Positions 1-8,903 of a DNA stretch of 64,000 nt are shown here, one piece after another (within the stretch, counting starts at the first letter, position 1; the number at the start of each line of letters is the position of its first letter). The position numbers and the translations under genes were made by a program. The stretch comes from Pseudomonas sp. R28(2017) (GTDB taxonomy: Bacteria; Pseudomonadota; Gammaproteobacteria; Pseudomonadales; Pseudomonadaceae): contig NZ_NEHW01000004.1 of the NCBI RefSeq assembly GCF_002112505.1, positions 396,327 through 460,326 of the forward strand. Reading direction: 5' to 3'. The notes beneath the pieces were generated by a model. The model did not search any database and was not told the DNA's origin. It saw nothing but the letters and a program-made list of their open reading frames with translations.

Positions 1-549
1 GATGTTGTCGCGGAAACCGACAACGGCATAGCGGCCTTGCAGCTCACTCGCGAACACCTGCCCGATATCGTCGTGCTCGATATCGGCATCCCCAAGCTCG
101 ACGGGTTGGAGGTCATTGCCCGTATGGCTAGCGCCAGCCCCGGCAGCCGGGTTCTGGTACTGACTTCCCAGGCAGCTGGGCATTTCTCCATGCGCTGCAT
201 GCAGGCGGGGGCTTCAGGCTACGTGTGCAAGCAGCAGGAACTCACCGAACTGCTCAGTGCCATCAAGGCAGTGCTCTCTGGTTACAGCTATTTCCCGAAC
301 CAGGCATTGCACAAGTCGCTTGGCCGGGTGGGGGGCGCAAGCGAGGCGGACATGGTCGAACGCCTGTCGGCAAGGGAGATGATGGTGCTGCAGCAGCTTG
401 CGCGGGGGCGGTCGAACAAGGAGATAGCCGACAGCATGTTTCTCAGCAACAAGACGGTCAGCACCTACAAGACCCGCCTGCTACTGAAGCTCAATGCCCA
501 CTCACTGGTGGACCTGATCGAACTGGCCCGGCGGCACGGCCTGAACTGA
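1..549 (+). CDS. LuxR/NarL-family response regulator, 5' end outside window
   Basis: Frame 1 is open from the first base, so the N-terminus lies upstream and no start codon is visible. The visible part begins inside a receiver (REC) domain; the phosphoacceptor is the Asp in VVLDIGIPKLDG, and the later receiver switch residues (VLVLTS and the K of VCKQQ) are present. After a linker comes a LuxR-type helix-turn-helix (LSAREMMVLQQLARGRSNKEIA, then NKTVSTYK) ending close to the stop. This is a two-component DNA-binding regulator of the BvgA/NarL type. Its sensor kinase and targets cannot be deduced here. The gene converges on the small minus-strand gene that follows, with a hairpin between them. 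Confidence 0.93.
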   Translation, partial: DVVAETDNGIAALQLTREHLPDIVVLDIGIPKLDGLEVIARMASASPGSRVLVLTSQAAGHFSMRCMQAGASGYVCKQQELTELLSAIKAVLSGYSYFPNQALHKSLGRVGGASEADMVERLSAREMMVLQQLARGRSNKEIADSMFLSNKTVSTYKTRLLLKLNAHSLVDLIELARRHGLN

Positions 550-559
550 GCCTGGCATG

Positions 560-588
560 CACCAAGCCTCCGTGAAGGAGGCTTGGTG
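560..588. terminator. Hairpin between convergent genes
   Basis: A perfect 12-bp inverted repeat (CACCAAGCCTCC / GGAGGCTTGGTG) with a 5-base loop sits between the stop codons of two convergent genes. There is no clear T-run on either side, so termination is inferred from stem strength and position. Confidence 0.6.
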
Positions 589-593
589 TGACG

Positions 594-770
594 TTACAGG
601 TCGTAATCGAAATCGGCGAGTTGCCGTTGCAGGCGCCGCTCTTCGAGGAGGTTGTCTATGGTGCGACGCTTGCTCAGGTTGGTCTTCGCGGTTTCCACCT
701 GGGGCTCCGCTTCGTCGTCAGCGGTGGCAAAGTCATCTTCGATCGACAGGTCGTCTTTATCGGTACTCAT
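594..770 (-). CDS. PA3496-like small acidic protein (putative envelope integrity family)
   Basis: A 58-residue acidic protein starting MSTDKDDLSIEDDF, with a basic, Leu/Arg-rich C-terminal half (SKRRTIDNLLEERRLQRQL) likely to be helical. It resembles the PA3496 family, which sits next to nth in Pseudomonas, as here. I chose the ATG preceded by GGAGCGACTC, a good ribosome site; an upstream in-frame TTG would add four residues and has no such site. There is no signal peptide or membrane segment. The family is annotated as a putative envelope-integrity protein, but its biochemical function is unknown to me. Confidence 0.75.
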   Translation of the reverse strand: MSTDKDDLSIEDDFATADDEAEPQVETAKTNLSKRRTIDNLLEERRLQRQLADFDYDL

Positions 771-874
771 GAGTCGCTCCAAGCCAATGGGCCATTGGCC
801 GTCCTTATAGCGAGAAAGCGAAGTCCGGTAAAAAAGATTTTTTCAATCGCGATGCAGCTGTTTTTGCTATTGGC

Positions 875-1513
875 TCAATCGTCCGAGGTCTTGTGCTTGT
901 ATTCGCAGAGGTCTTCGATGCGGCAGCTGCCGCAACGTGGCTTGCGTGCCTGGCAAACGTAGCGGCCATGCAGGATGAGCCAGTGGTGGGCGTCGAGCAG
1001 ATAATCCCTGGGGACGAACTTGAGCAGTTTCTTTTCGACCTCGAGCACGGTCTTGCCAGGTGCGATGCCGGTGCGGTTGCTGACCCGGAAGATATGCGTG
1101 TCCACGGCCATGGCTGGCTGGCGGAAGGCGGTGTTGAGCACCACGTTGGCGGTCTTGCGGCCAACACCCGGTAACGCCTCCAGTGCTTCACGGGTCTGCG
1201 GGACTTCGCCGCCATGGCGCTCGATCAACAGGCGGCACGCCTCGATGACATTCTTGGCCTTGCTGTTGTAGAGGCCGATGGTCTTGATGTATTCGCTCAG
1301 TCCCGCGACACCGAGCGCATGGATGGCTTGCGGCGTATTGGCGACCGGGAACAGGCGCGCGGTGGCCTTGTTGACGCCGACATCGGTGGACTGAGCGGAA
1401 AGCGTCACGGCAACCAGGAGCTCGAAAGGGGTGGTGTAAGCCAATTCCGTCTTTGGGTCGGGATTGTCTTCGTGCAGCCTGCGAAAGATCTCCAGGCGTT
1501 TGGCGGCATTCAT
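875..1513 (-). CDS. nth: Endonuclease III (DNA glycosylase/AP lyase)
   Basis: Base-excision repair glycosylase that removes oxidised pyrimidines and cleaves the abasic site; 212 residues, the normal family length. The helix-hairpin-helix LPGVGRKTANVV carries the catalytic Lys, followed by the catalytic Asp in AVDTHIFRV. The C-terminal 4Fe-4S loop is intact (Cys-x6-Cys-x2-Cys-x5-Cys within CQARKPRCGSCRIEDLC). I start at MNAAKRLEIF because the upstream extension overlaps rnfE and looks non-coding. It is the last gene of the metG-rnf-nth run, starting 4 bases after the rnfE stop, an arrangement shared with many gammaproteobacteria. Confidence 0.96.
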   Translation of the reverse strand: MNAAKRLEIFRRLHEDNPDPKTELAYTTPFELLVAVTLSAQSTDVGVNKATARLFPVANTPQAIHALGVAGLSEYIKTIGLYNSKAKNVIEACRLLIERHGGEVPQTREALEALPGVGRKTANVVLNTAFRQPAMAVDTHIFRVSNRTGIAPGKTVLEVEKKLLKFVPRDYLLDAHHWLILHGRYVCQARKPRCGSCRIEDLCEYKHKTSDD

Positions 1514-1517
1514 GGGG

Positions 1518-2036
1518 TCAACGCTTTCCTTGACGACGTGTGAGGGTGGGGCGTAGCCAATTGTACAAGGCCAGCAGCGCGCCGAGCAGTAGCAGTGCGC
1601 CTGGTGGCAAGTTGGCCAGGTGCATGCCGGCGACCTGATCCAGCCATTGGCGGCCGGCACCCAGCAGCAGGCAGGCAAGCAGCAGCCCGGTCAAATGAAG
1701 CAACAGCTGGCGCCAGCGCCCTGCGCTTGGCAGCAGTGCGTCGATGGCAAGGCATTGCAGGCAGATCAGCGCTGGGAAATAGCCAAGCGTCAGTGCCAGC
1801 GGCAATGCCCAGGCACGCAGCGCCAGTTGCAGGCAGCTGGCAAGCGCAGCCAGCAGCAGCAGGCTTGCCAGCCAGTATTTTGCGCCACTGAGCGTTGCCC
1901 TCAGCGGGCATAGCAAGGCTTGGTGCAGAAGCACCAGCACGAGCATGCACACGCCCAGAGCCACCGTTTGAGGGAAGCTTCGGGTCGCGCCAAGCAGCGG
2001 CGCCAGGCCGGTTACAAGCAAGCAGAATCTATTCAT
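1518..2036 (-). CDS. rnfE: RnfE-like membrane subunit of a divergent Rnf complex
   Basis: A short (172 residues; E. coli RsxE is about 230), very hydrophobic protein with about six membrane segments, in the rnfE position directly before nth. The N-terminal GLAPLLGATRS aligns with the GLCPLLAVT motif of RsxE, but the cysteine that binds the membrane iron-sulfur centre is replaced by Ala. The second site is retained as FPALICLQC (compare IPLIVTNC). The C-terminal part of the family is missing. The start is the ATG of MNRFCLLV, overlapping the end of rnfG by 8 bases. See the finding on the incomplete Rnf complex. Confidence 0.85.
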   Translation of the reverse strand: MNRFCLLVTGLAPLLGATRSFPQTVALGVCMLVLVLLHQALLCPLRATLSGAKYWLASLLLLAALASCLQLALRAWALPLALTLGYFPALICLQCLAIDALLPSAGRWRQLLLHLTGLLLACLLLGAGRQWLDQVAGMHLANLPPGALLLLGALLALYNWLRPTLTRRQGKR

Positions 2037-2631
2037 GGCCGGGGGCTCCGAGCAGTTCGCTGCGATGCTGGTCAAAATAGCGCAAGGCTTCCTGCTGGGC
2101 TTCGATGACTGCCCGAGACGTCACCGTAGCACCGGCCAACTGGTCGAACTCGCCCTGGTCGCGCCTGATCGCCCAACGATCGTCAGGGCCATGCCTGGCA
2201 AACTGCGCCAGCCAGCCAGACTGCGGATCGGCAATCTGGCCGCCCAGCCCAGGACTTTCCTGCTGTTCGACCACCCGGGTGCCGATCAGGCGGCCATCGG
2301 CGGCGATGGCAATGATCAGCCTGATAGGGCCGGCATAGCCCTGTACCTGGCTCACCAGCACGATGGCGGTTGGCGAAGCGCCGTGGGTTGCGCGATAGGC
2401 GGCGAGTACCTTGCTGTGAAGTGGCTGGTCGGCTGGCAATGGCAACGCACTGTCCAGCGGGTGGTTGTCGTAGCTTTGCGCTGGCAGGGCCGCGAGGAAC
2501 TGGCTTGCCTGCAACTGGCGCTCGGCATCGGCAATGGTGGGGCGGGTCCAGTGTTGCCAGGCCAGCGTCACTGCCAGTGCCGAAGCACCGACAGCCAGTA
2601 ACAGTAAAGTGCTGCGAACGGGCGCGATCAT
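2029..2631 (-). CDS. rnfG: RnfG-like FMN-binding subunit
   Basis: A 200-residue protein with one N-terminal membrane anchor (LLLLAVGASALAVTLAW) and a periplasmic FMN-binding domain. The flavinylation motif near the C-terminus is AGATVTS; the Thr that normally takes covalent FMN from ApbE is present, although the residue three before it is Ala where Ser/Thr is usual. The typical ESPGLGGQIAD stretch of RnfG/NqrC is present. The start overlaps the rnfD stop as ATGA, so the two are translationally coupled. In complete complexes RnfG passes electrons between membrane flavins. Confidence 0.9.
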   Translation of the reverse strand: MIAPVRSTLLLLAVGASALAVTLAWQHWTRPTIADAERQLQASQFLAALPAQSYDNHPLDSALPLPADQPLHSKVLAAYRATHGASPTAIVLVSQVQGYAGPIRLIIAIAADGRLIGTRVVEQQESPGLGGQIADPQSGWLAQFARHGPDDRWAIRRDQGEFDQLAGATVTSRAVIEAQQEALRYFDQHRSELLGAPGHE

Positions 2632-3599
2632 GGCAGGACCTGCGGTCGCCGCAAGGCGAACCGATCCAGCGCGGGCGCCGCCAGGTTCATCAACAGGATG
2701 GCGAATGCCGTGCCATCCGGGTAGCTGCCCCAGGTGCGAATCAGGTAGATCAGCGTGCCTGCGCCAAAGCCGAACAACAACCTGGCCAGGTTGGCCTTGG
2801 GGCCGGACACCGGCTCCGTGGCGATGAAGAACGCCGCCAGCATGGTCGAGCCGCTGAACAGGTGCAGCAGGGGCGAGCCGTTCGAATCCGAGCCGGAGCC
2901 GTTCCAGGCCAGCAGGCTGAACAGGAACAAGCCGGCCAGCAGGCCTGCCGGGGCATGCCAGCTGATGACCTTGCGCTGCAAGAGAAACAGCCCGCCAAAC
3001 AGCAGTGCCAGGTTCACCTGCTCGCTGTTGCGGCCGCCGAAACTGCCAAAGCCAGGGTGGCTGGCAAACAGTTCGTCGATGGTCAGGCTGCGGTTGTGAC
3101 GCAGGCCGTCGAGAAGGGTCGGCCCCGCCCACGCATCGATCTGGCCGCCACTGCCAGACAGCAGTTGCAGGCTATCGATGAGGCCGAGGGCCTGGTTGGG
3201 CCAGTGGGTCATTTGCAGTGGAAAGTTGAGCAGCACAAAGGCATAACCGACCATCGCTGGGTTGAACAGGTTGCGGCCGACTCCGCCAAAAGCCTGCTTG
3301 CCGACGCCGATGGCAATGCCTGCCGCTGTCACCGGCAGCCACCAGGGCGCCGCAGCCGGCAGGGCGATGGCCAGCAGCACGGCAGTCACCAACGCACTGC
3401 CATCGTTCAATGCTGGCAATACGGGCTGGCGGCGTACAGCCAGCAGTGCCGCTTCGCAGCCCAAGGCACAACTGGCACACAACAGCAGGCTGAACAGCAC
3501 GCCCCAGCCTTGCGTCCAGAACGCCGTGAGCAAGCCGGGTATGCAGGCCAGCAGCACCAGGCCCATGGCCTTGCGTAACCGTGGGTCAGGGCTTGCCAT
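2628..3599 (-). CDS. rnfD: RnfD-like membrane flavin subunit
   Basis: 323 residues with eight to ten membrane segments, homologous to RnfD/NqrB. Landmarks include [35 protein letters not shown] and the C-terminal [15 protein letters not shown]. The covalent FMN threonine appears to be kept in [12 protein letters not shown], although its context is unusual (AGPT rather than SGAT/SSAT). The start MASPDPRL overlaps the end of rnfB by 13 bases, which leaves no room for the rnfC gene normally found between them. Confidence 0.9.
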   Translation of the reverse strand: MASPDPRLRKAMGLVLLACIPGLLTAFWTQGWGVLFSLLLCASCALGCEAALLAVRRQPVLPALNDGSALVTAVLLAIALPAAAPWWLPVTAAGIAIGVGKQAFGGVGRNLFNPAMVGYAFVLLNFPLQMTHWPNQALGLIDSLQLLSGSGGQIDAWAGPTLLDGLRHNRSLTIDELFASHPGFGSFGGRNSEQVNLALLFGGLFLLQRKVISWHAPAGLLAGLFLFSLLAWNGSGSDSNGSPLLHLFSGSTMLAAFFIATEPVSGPKANLARLLFGFGAGTLIYLIRTWGSYPDGTAFAILLMNLAAPALDRFALRRPQVLP

Positions 3600-4260
3600 G
3601 GTCGCGCCCGGCTGCGGTCTGCGCAGCATCGGCAGCAGCGCTTTCTTGCGCCTTGATCCGCTCGAGGGCGGCCTTGATCGGGTCTGCCGCGCCTTTTGCG
3701 GCATCGGCCCGTGCCAGGCGTTGCGCTTCGCGGCGCGCGATGTCGCGTTGCAGGCGGGCATTTCGCTGTTCGTGGCGCTGGCGCGCATGATCTCGGCGCT
3801 GGCGGCGGGCTTGCAGTTGCTCGGGTGTGTGGGCCAGGCCGCTGACAATCGGCACCACGGTCGCCGGCAGCGGGCGCATGTCGATGCAATCGACCGGGCA
3901 GGGAGCCAGGCAAAGGTCACAGCCGGTGCATTCGCTGGCGATGACCGTGTGCATCAGCTTGGCGGCACCGATGATGGCATCCACCGGGCAGGCCTGGATG
4001 CATTTGGTGCAACCGATGCACTCGGCTTCGCGAATGTACGCCACCTGGGGCGGTGCGCTACCCCGCTGCGGGTCAGGCTCAAGCAGCGGTACCTCGAGCA
4101 GCACGGCCAGGGCGGCGATGGTTTCACTGCCGCCTGGCGGGCATTTGTTGATGGCTTCGCCCGCCGCCAGGCCTTCGGCGTAGGGCCGGCAACCGTTGTG
4201 GCCGCATTTGCCGCACTGGGTTTGCGGCAACAGGGCGTCGATGCGTTGAATCAAGTTCAT
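3586..4260 (-). CDS. rnfB: RnfB-like iron-sulfur subunit without membrane anchor
   Basis: A 224-residue ferredoxin-like subunit. Residues 12-40 hold the N-terminal 4Fe-4S cysteine set (CGKCGHNGC, then CPPGG). Two CxxCxxCxxxCP ferredoxin motifs follow ([12 protein letters not shown] and [12 protein letters not shown]). The E. coli homologue begins with a hydrophobic anchor of about 25 residues that is absent here: the protein starts [15 protein letters not shown], directly at the cluster domain. The C-terminal 80 residues form a long, charged Arg/Ala/Gln helix, longer than in RsxB. Its start overlaps the rnfA stop (ATGA). Confidence 0.92.
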   Translation of the reverse strand: MNLIQRIDALLPQTQCGKCGHNGCRPYAEGLAAGEAINKCPPGGSETIAALAVLLEVPLLEPDPQRGSAPPQVAYIREAECIGCTKCIQACPVDAIIGAAKLMHTVIASECTGCDLCLAPCPVDCIDMRPLPATVVPIVSGLAHTPEQLQARRQRRDHARQRHEQRNARLQRDIARREAQRLARADAAKGAADPIKAALERIKAQESAAADAAQTAAGRDHGKP

Positions 4261-4805
4261 TGCGTGAATAATCCGTTGAATCCCGAGAACGCCAGGGCCA
4301 TGACACCTGTACCGATCAATGTGATGGGCAGGCCGCGCAGCGCAACGGGCACTTCAGCGTGCTGGCTGCGCTGGTGCAGGTCGTCGAACAGCGCCAGTGC
4401 AAGCCAGAAGCCCAGGCCAGCCACTATTGCCCCGCTCACCGTGGCCAGCGGCGTGGCGCTGTCTCCTGCCATTTGCAGGGCAAGGCCCAGCAGCAGAGCA
4501 TTGCCCAGCAATGGCAGCGCAAGGTGCCCGGTGGGCCATTGCGGGCGTAGCCTTGCCAGCCCTTGCGGCACGCCCCATGCCAGCAACCCCAGCCAGGGCA
4601 GCAGCAGGAACAGGCGCAGGTCCTGTAGATGCCAGGGCACTACCACCAGTCGTTCGAGCATTTGCCCGCCGGCTACCCCGAGTGCTATCGACAGGGCGCC
4701 TGCCAGGCCGCACACGTGCAGGCGCAGCCGGCTCAACGGCTGTTGTTGCAAGAGCAGGTGGCTGACTAGCGCAGCGCTGGCCAGGATCAGCATGGTGTCG
4801 TTCAT
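4257..4805 (-). CDS. rnfA: RnfA-like membrane subunit lacking cluster cysteines
   Basis: 182 residues, six predicted membrane segments, in the rnfA position downstream of metG. Homology is clearest at the C-terminus ([26 protein letters not shown], compare [26 protein letters not shown] of E. coli RsxA). The two conserved cysteines of RnfA/NqrE, in GLCPF and TTNCAVLG, are not there: the matching stretches read QQQPLSRL and LLGNALLLG, and the only Cys (C32) is not at either position. The start is the ATG of MNDTMLIL. It heads the rnfABDGE-nth run. Confidence 0.82.
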   Translation of the reverse strand: MNDTMLILASAALVSHLLLQQQPLSRLRLHVCGLAGALSIALGVAGGQMLERLVVVPWHLQDLRLFLLLPWLGLLAWGVPQGLARLRPQWPTGHLALPLLGNALLLGLALQMAGDSATPLATVSGAIVAGLGFWLALALFDDLHQRSQHAEVPVALRGLPITLIGTGVMALAFSGFNGLFTQ

Positions 4806-4862
4806 GTGAATGACGATAGCCGGAATCGCCTGGATCGTCCGGCATTGGCGCAGCAGATGGAA

Positions 4863-4888
4863 CTGCCCCGGCGGTGAGGCCGGGGCAG
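4863..4888 (-). terminator. Hairpin after metG
   Basis: A 10-bp inverted repeat CTGCCCCGGC / GCCGGGGCAG with a 6-base loop begins five bases past the metG stop. There is no T-run, so it may only partly separate metG from the rnf genes, which lie on the same strand 88 bases downstream. Confidence 0.5.
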
Positions 4889-4893
4889 GGGGG

Positions 4894-6933
4894 TTACTTG
4901 ATGCGCTGACCTGGCTTGGCGCCGCTGTCAGGGCTGAGCAGGTAGATCTCTTCGCCGCCAGGGCCGGCCGCCATGACCATGCCTTCGGACATGCCAAAGC
5001 GCATCTTCCGTGGCTTGAGGTTGGCCACCATCATGGTCAGGCGGCCTTCAAGCTTGGAGGGGTCCGGGTAAGCCGACTTGATGCCGGAGAACACGTTGCG
5101 GCGCTCGTCACCGATGTCCAGCGTCAGCTGCAGCAGCTTGTCGGCGCCCGCTACGGCCTCGGCCTTGACGATCAGCGCGACGCGCAGGTCGACGGCGGCA
5201 AAGGTGTCGAACTCGATCTCGGCCGACAGCGGATCCTTGGCCAGCTCGCCATTGCCGGCTGGCGCCTGGGCTTCGGCGGCCAGCAGGTCTTCCTTGCTGG
5301 CGGCGACCATGGCTTCGACCTTGGCCGGTTCGATACGGCTCATCAGTGCCTTGAACGGGTTGAGCGGGTGGTTCTCCAGGCGCGACTGATGGTCGTTCCA
5401 GGTCAGCGGCGCGACGTTGAGGAACGCCTCGGCATCGGCAGCGAGCAGCGGCAGCACTGGCTTGAGGAAGATCACCAGCTGGCGGAACAGGTTGATGCCC
5501 TGGGCGCAGATGGCCTGGACTTCGTCCTGCTTGCCTTCCTGCTTGGCCAGCGACCAGGGCGCCTTGTCGGCGATCCAGGCGTTGGCACGGTCGGCCAGGG
5601 CCATGATTTCGCGCATGGCACGGCCAAAGTCGCGGCCTTCATAGGCCTCGGCGATCGACGGGGCGGCAGCGAGGAAGGCCTCGGTCAGCTCCGGCGCAGC
5701 GTCGCCAGCGACCATCACGCCGGCATTGCCCTTGTGGATGAAACCAGCGCAACGGCTGGCGATGTTGACCACTTTGCCGACCAGGTCGGAGTTGACCTTC
5801 TGCACGAAGTCCTCGAGGTTCAGGTCGAGGTCATCGACGCCACGGCCAAGCTTGGAGGCGTAGTAGTAGCGCAGGTATTCCGGCTGCAGGTGGTCGAGGT
5901 AGGTGCGGGCCTTGATGAAGGTGCCGCGCGACTTCGACATCTTCGCGCCGTTGACGGTCAGGTAGCCGTGCACGTTCACCGCAGTCGGTTTGCGGAAACC
6001 GGCGCCTTCGAGCATGGCGGGCCAGAACAGGGCGTGGAAGTTGACGATGTCCTTGCCGATGAAGTGGTACAGCTCGGCCTTGGAGCCTTCGTTCCAGAAT
6101 GCGTCGAAGTCCAGCCCCGGGCGGCGCGCGCAGAGGTTCTTGAAGCTGGCCATGTAGCCGATCGGCGCGTCCAGCCAGACATAGAAGTACTTGCCCGGCT
6201 CGCCCGGGATCTCGAAGCCGAAGTACGGCGCATCACGCGAGATGTCCCACTCCTGCAGGCCCGAATCCAGCCATTCGGCGAGCTTGTTGGCCACGGCGTC
6301 CTGCAGGGTGCCGCTGCGGGTCCACTGCTGCAGCATGGCCTGGAAGTCCGGCAACTTGAAGAAGAAATGCTGGGAGTCGCGCAGTACCGGGGTGGCACCG
6401 GAGATCGCCGACTTCGGGTTCTTCAGTTCGGTCGGGGCGTAGGTGGCGCCGCATTTTTCGCAGTTGTCGCCGTACTGGTCTTCAGCCGCGCATTTCGGGC
6501 AGGTGCCCTTGATGAAACGGTCGGCGAGGAACATGCCCTTCTCGGGGTCGAAATACTGGGTCACCGAACGGGTGGCGATGTGCCCGGCGTCACGCAGGCG
6601 CCCGTAGATCAGGCCCGACAGCTCACGGTTTTCGTCACTGTGGGTGGAGTGGAAGTTGTCGAAATCCACCAGGAAGTCGGCGAAGTCGGCGCTGTGCTCG
6701 GCCTGGACATTGGCGATCAGCTGCTCCGGGGTGATGCCTTCCTTCTCGGCACGCAACATGATGGCCGAACCGTGGGCATCGTCGGCGCAGACGTAGATGC
6801 ACTGGTTGCCGCGCAGCTTCTGGAAGCGCACCCACATGTCCGTCTGGATGTACTCCAGCATATGGCCAAGGTGGATGGATCCATTGGCATAGGGCAGGGC
6901 GCTGGTAACGAGAATCTGACGTGGCTCGGACAT
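4894..6933 (-). CDS. metG: Methionyl-tRNA synthetase
   Basis: Charges tRNA-Met with methionine in the cytoplasm; 679 residues, typical of the long dimeric form. The class I HIGH motif is HLGH (residues 21-24 in [11 protein letters not shown]). A zinc-knuckle region with CPKC and CEKC lies around residues 145-165, and the KMSKS loop is in [11 protein letters not shown] near residue 333. The last 105 residues form an EMAP/Arc1-like tRNA-binding OB fold ([15 protein letters not shown]). The start is the ATG of [15 protein letters not shown]; the much longer open frame upstream is non-coding. It is divergent from apbC, as in many gammaproteobacteria. Confidence 0.98.
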   Translation of the reverse strand: MSEPRQILVTSALPYANGSIHLGHMLEYIQTDMWVRFQKLRGNQCIYVCADDAHGSAIMLRAEKEGITPEQLIANVQAEHSADFADFLVDFDNFHSTHSDENRELSGLIYGRLRDAGHIATRSVTQYFDPEKGMFLADRFIKGTCPKCAAEDQYGDNCEKCGATYAPTELKNPKSAISGATPVLRDSQHFFFKLPDFQAMLQQWTRSGTLQDAVANKLAEWLDSGLQEWDISRDAPYFGFEIPGEPGKYFYVWLDAPIGYMASFKNLCARRPGLDFDAFWNEGSKAELYHFIGKDIVNFHALFWPAMLEGAGFRKPTAVNVHGYLTVNGAKMSKSRGTFIKARTYLDHLQPEYLRYYYASKLGRGVDDLDLNLEDFVQKVNSDLVGKVVNIASRCAGFIHKGNAGVMVAGDAAPELTEAFLAAAPSIAEAYEGRDFGRAMREIMALADRANAWIADKAPWSLAKQEGKQDEVQAICAQGINLFRQLVIFLKPVLPLLAADAEAFLNVAPLTWNDHQSRLENHPLNPFKALMSRIEPAKVEAMVAASKEDLLAAEAQAPAGNGELAKDPLSAEIEFDTFAAVDLRVALIVKAEAVAGADKLLQLTLDIGDERRNVFSGIKSAYPDPSKLEGRLTMMVANLKPRKMRFGMSEGMVMAAGPGGEEIYLLSPDSGAKPGQRIK

Positions 6934-6982
6934 GGTGGCTCGGCTACTTATCTGGCTCGGGTAAAAATGAGGGTGATCGGCC

Positions 6983-7011
6983 ACTATAAAGGGCCGGCGA
7001 AGATATTTCAC
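6983..7011 (-). promoter_or_regulatory. Candidate metG promoter
   Basis: On the minus strand TATAGT (a good -10) lies 17 bases after GTGAAA (a weak -35), about 50 bases before the metG start, in the metG/apbC divergent region. No clear promoter was identified for apbC. Confidence 0.4.
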
Positions 7012-7089
7012 CCCAAGCACGCATCTGCTGACGATTGACGGGTTAGGATAGGCGTCTGTTTCGTACTCAGTTTGCCAATGGGAGTGTCC

Positions 7090-8184
7090 ATGAGTGCCGT
7101 AACCCGTGCCGCCGTCGAAGGCGTGCTTCGCCAGTACACCGACCCCTACCTGAACCAGGACCCGGTCAGCGCCGGTTGCGTGCGCGCCATCGACATCCAG
7201 GGCGGTCAGGTCGCTGTGCAGTTGCAGCTGGGCTATGCCGCCGGCCTGTTCAAGAACGGCTGGGCCCAGGTGCTGCAGACCGCGATCGAGAACCTCGACG
7301 GCGTCGGTTCGGCCCAGGTGTCGGTCGATTGCGTGGTCGCCGCGCACAAGGCCCAGGCCCAGGTGCCGGCCATGGCCAACGTCAAGAACATCATTGCCGT
7401 GGCCTCGGGCAAGGGCGGGGTCGGCAAGTCGACCACCGCCGCCAACCTGGCCCTGGCCCTGGCCCGCGAAGGCGCCCGCGTGGGCATTCTCGATGCCGAC
7501 ATCTATGGCCCCAGCCAGGGCGTGATGTTCGGGATCGCCGAGGGCACCCGCCCGCAGATCCGCGAACAGAAGTGGTTCGTGCCGATCAAGGCCCATGGTG
7601 TGGAAGTGATGTCGATGGCGTTCCTCACCGATGACAACACACCGATGGTCTGGCGCGGGCCGATGGTGTCCGGTGCGTTGCTGCAGCTGGTGACCCAGAC
7701 TGCCTGGGACGACCTGGATTACCTGGTCATCGACATGCCGCCGGGTACCGGCGATATCCAGCTGACCCTGGCGCAGAAGGTGCCGGTGGCCGGTTCGGTA
7801 ATCGTCACCACACCTCAGGACCTGGCCCTGCTGGATGCCAAGAAGGGCGTGGAGATGTTCCGCAAGGTCAATATCCCTGTGCTGGGCGTGGTGGAGAACA
7901 TGGCCGTGCACATCTGCTCGAACTGCGGCCATGCCGAGCACCTGTTCGGTGAAGGCGGTGGCGAGAAGCTGGCGGCGCAGTACGGCGTCGACCTGCTGGC
8001 TTCGCTGCCACTGTCGATGCTGATCCGCGAGCAGGCCGACAGCGGCAAGCCGACGGCGATCGCCGAGCCGGAAAGCCAGATTGCCATGGTCTACCAGGAG
8101 CTGGCTCGCCAGGTGGGCGCACGGATCGTGCTGCAGGAAGCGGCGGCGCCGGCGATGCCGAGCATTACCATCAGCGAGGACTGA
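7090..8184 (+). CDS. apbC: Iron-sulfur cluster carrier ATPase ApbC (Mrp)
   Basis: A P-loop NTPase that carries and transfers 4Fe-4S clusters to apoproteins. 364 residues: an N-terminal MIP18-like domain (about residues 1-90), then the deviant Walker [10 protein letters not shown] near residue 104, Walker B-like [10 protein letters not shown], and the cluster-binding CSNC near residue 276. I chose the ATG of MSAVTRAAV because GGGAGTG lies just upstream; the in-frame TTG and ATG 18 and 12 bases earlier overlap this ribosome site. A REP pair and a bidirectional terminator follow the gene. Confidence 0.97.
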   Translation: MSAVTRAAVEGVLRQYTDPYLNQDPVSAGCVRAIDIQGGQVAVQLQLGYAAGLFKNGWAQVLQTAIENLDGVGSAQVSVDCVVAAHKAQAQVPAMANVKNIIAVASGKGGVGKSTTAANLALALAREGARVGILDADIYGPSQGVMFGIAEGTRPQIREQKWFVPIKAHGVEVMSMAFLTDDNTPMVWRGPMVSGALLQLVTQTAWDDLDYLVIDMPPGTGDIQLTLAQKVPVAGSVIVTTPQDLALLDAKKGVEMFRKVNIPVLGVVENMAVHICSNCGHAEHLFGEGGGEKLAAQYGVDLLASLPLSMLIREQADSGKPTAIAEPESQIAMVYQELARQVGARIVLQEAAAPAMPSITISED

Positions 8185-8191
8185 AGGCCGC

Positions 8192-8288
8192 GCTGCTTGC
8201 TTCGCGGGTAAACCCGCTCCCACAGGGATCGCGTAGGTTTCAAGCCTTTTGCAGCCCCTGTGGGAGCGGGCTTGCCCGCGAAGCAGGA
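8192..8288. repeat. REP pair (inverted)
   Basis: Two head-to-head copies of the Pseudomonas REP palindrome: CTTCGCGGGTAAACCCGCTC followed by CCACAG, and about 30 bases later the reverse copy with GTGGGAGCGGGCTTGCCCGC and a GAAGCAGG end. Such pairs form strong cruciform/mRNA 3'-end structures and often lie between genes. Confidence 0.9.
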
Positions 8289-8311
8289 GACCCGGTATTT
8301 CGGTCAGGCAT

Positions 8312-8341
8312 AAAAAAACCCGCCAGAAGGCGGGTTTTTTT
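8312..8341. terminator. Bidirectional rho-independent terminator (apbC / csp)
   Basis: AAAAAAACCCGCC-AGAA-GGCGGGTTTTTTT: a 7-bp GC stem flanked by A- and T-runs, placed between the convergent apbC and cold-shock genes, so it can serve both strands. Confidence 0.93.
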
Positions 8342-8365
8342 GAAAGCCAGGAAGCTGAGATCGAC

Positions 8366-8575
8366 TTAGGCGATCTGAACTTCTTCAGCCTGCATGCCTT
8401 TCTGGCCGCGGGTAGCGACGAAAGTAACAGCCTGGCCTTCTTTCAGGGTTTTGAAGCCGTCAGCTTGGATGGCTTTGAAGTGCACGAACAGGTCGTCGCC
8501 CGACTGAGGGGTGATGAAGCCGTAGCCTTTCTCATCGTTGAACCACTTAACAACACCGGATTGACGGTTGGACAT
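8366..8575 (-). CDS. Cold-shock domain protein, CspA family
   Basis: A 69-residue single-stranded nucleic acid-binding OB-fold protein. RNP1 (KGYGFI) and RNP2 (LFVHF) are intact, and length and sequence are those of the CspA/CapB family of RNA chaperones. The start [12 protein letters not shown] is set by AGGAGACA seven bases upstream; an in-frame extension of 21 residues upstream is leader sequence. A long 5' region separates it from the divergent dcd gene, as is usual for csp genes. Whether it is cold-inducible cannot be told from sequence. Confidence 0.96.
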   Translation of the reverse strand: MSNRQSGVVKWFNDEKGYGFITPQSGDDLFVHFKAIQADGFKTLKEGQAVTFVATRGQKGMQAEEVQIA

Positions 8576-8903
8576 TTTTCTGTCTCCTTGGACAATTTGA
8601 TAACGGTCAGGAAAAACCCTGGCCGGGACTGAGCGCAAAGAGAGCAGAAAATTCAGCGATGGGCCGATCAGGATCGTGCATCAAACTAGAGATTCTCGGT
8701 GTCACGTGCAGCACAGTGGCGCCACCTTACCCCACTTTCCACGAGCTGCCAATGGTCTGTGAACGCTTTACGCAAATTCGGATCGACGGCGGCTGCAGCC
8801 CCCGTCCGGCGCGGGATGTGGCTTGGAACTTTAACCCTGGCGCCGGGACCGGTAAGATGCGCGTCTGGATTTTCCCCTCGCAACTCTTCAGGACACCCCC
8901 GCC
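8576..8903. promoter_or_regulatory. csp leader and dcd promoter region (no gene)
   Basis: This 328-base divergent region holds no supported gene. Its left part is the csp 5' leader with AGGAGACA as ribosome site. For dcd, TTAACC (8831-8836) and TAAGAT (8853-8858) are 16 bases apart and make a plausible sigma-70 promoter about 45 bases before the start codon. I could not identify a convincing csp promoter or cold-box. Confidence 0.5.

Noticed and set aside
2628..3599. Loss of the covalent FMN threonine in RnfD, read from [10 protein letters not shown]
   Set aside because: That segment lies beside the downstream conserved LHLFSG(S/A)[10 protein letters not shown] region. The real flavin site aligns with [12 protein letters not shown], which keeps a Thr, so no loss is claimed.
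4810..7038. A 742-codon open frame on the plus strand opposite metG and the rnfA end
   Set aside because: It is antisense to metG, which has every catalytic motif; GC-rich codon bias keeps this frame open. No motif or ribosome site supports it. The same applies to long antisense frames opposite the helicase (11188-12921), the GH-like gene (27261-29657), liv genes (35203-37977) and the tubulin-like gene (42146-44251).
8192..8288. CRISPR-like repeats from the regular GAGCGGGC/GCCCGCTC units
   Set aside because: The copies are inverted pairs with no regular spacers and occur at scattered gaps; they are REP elements. No cas gene or array was seen anywhere in the window.
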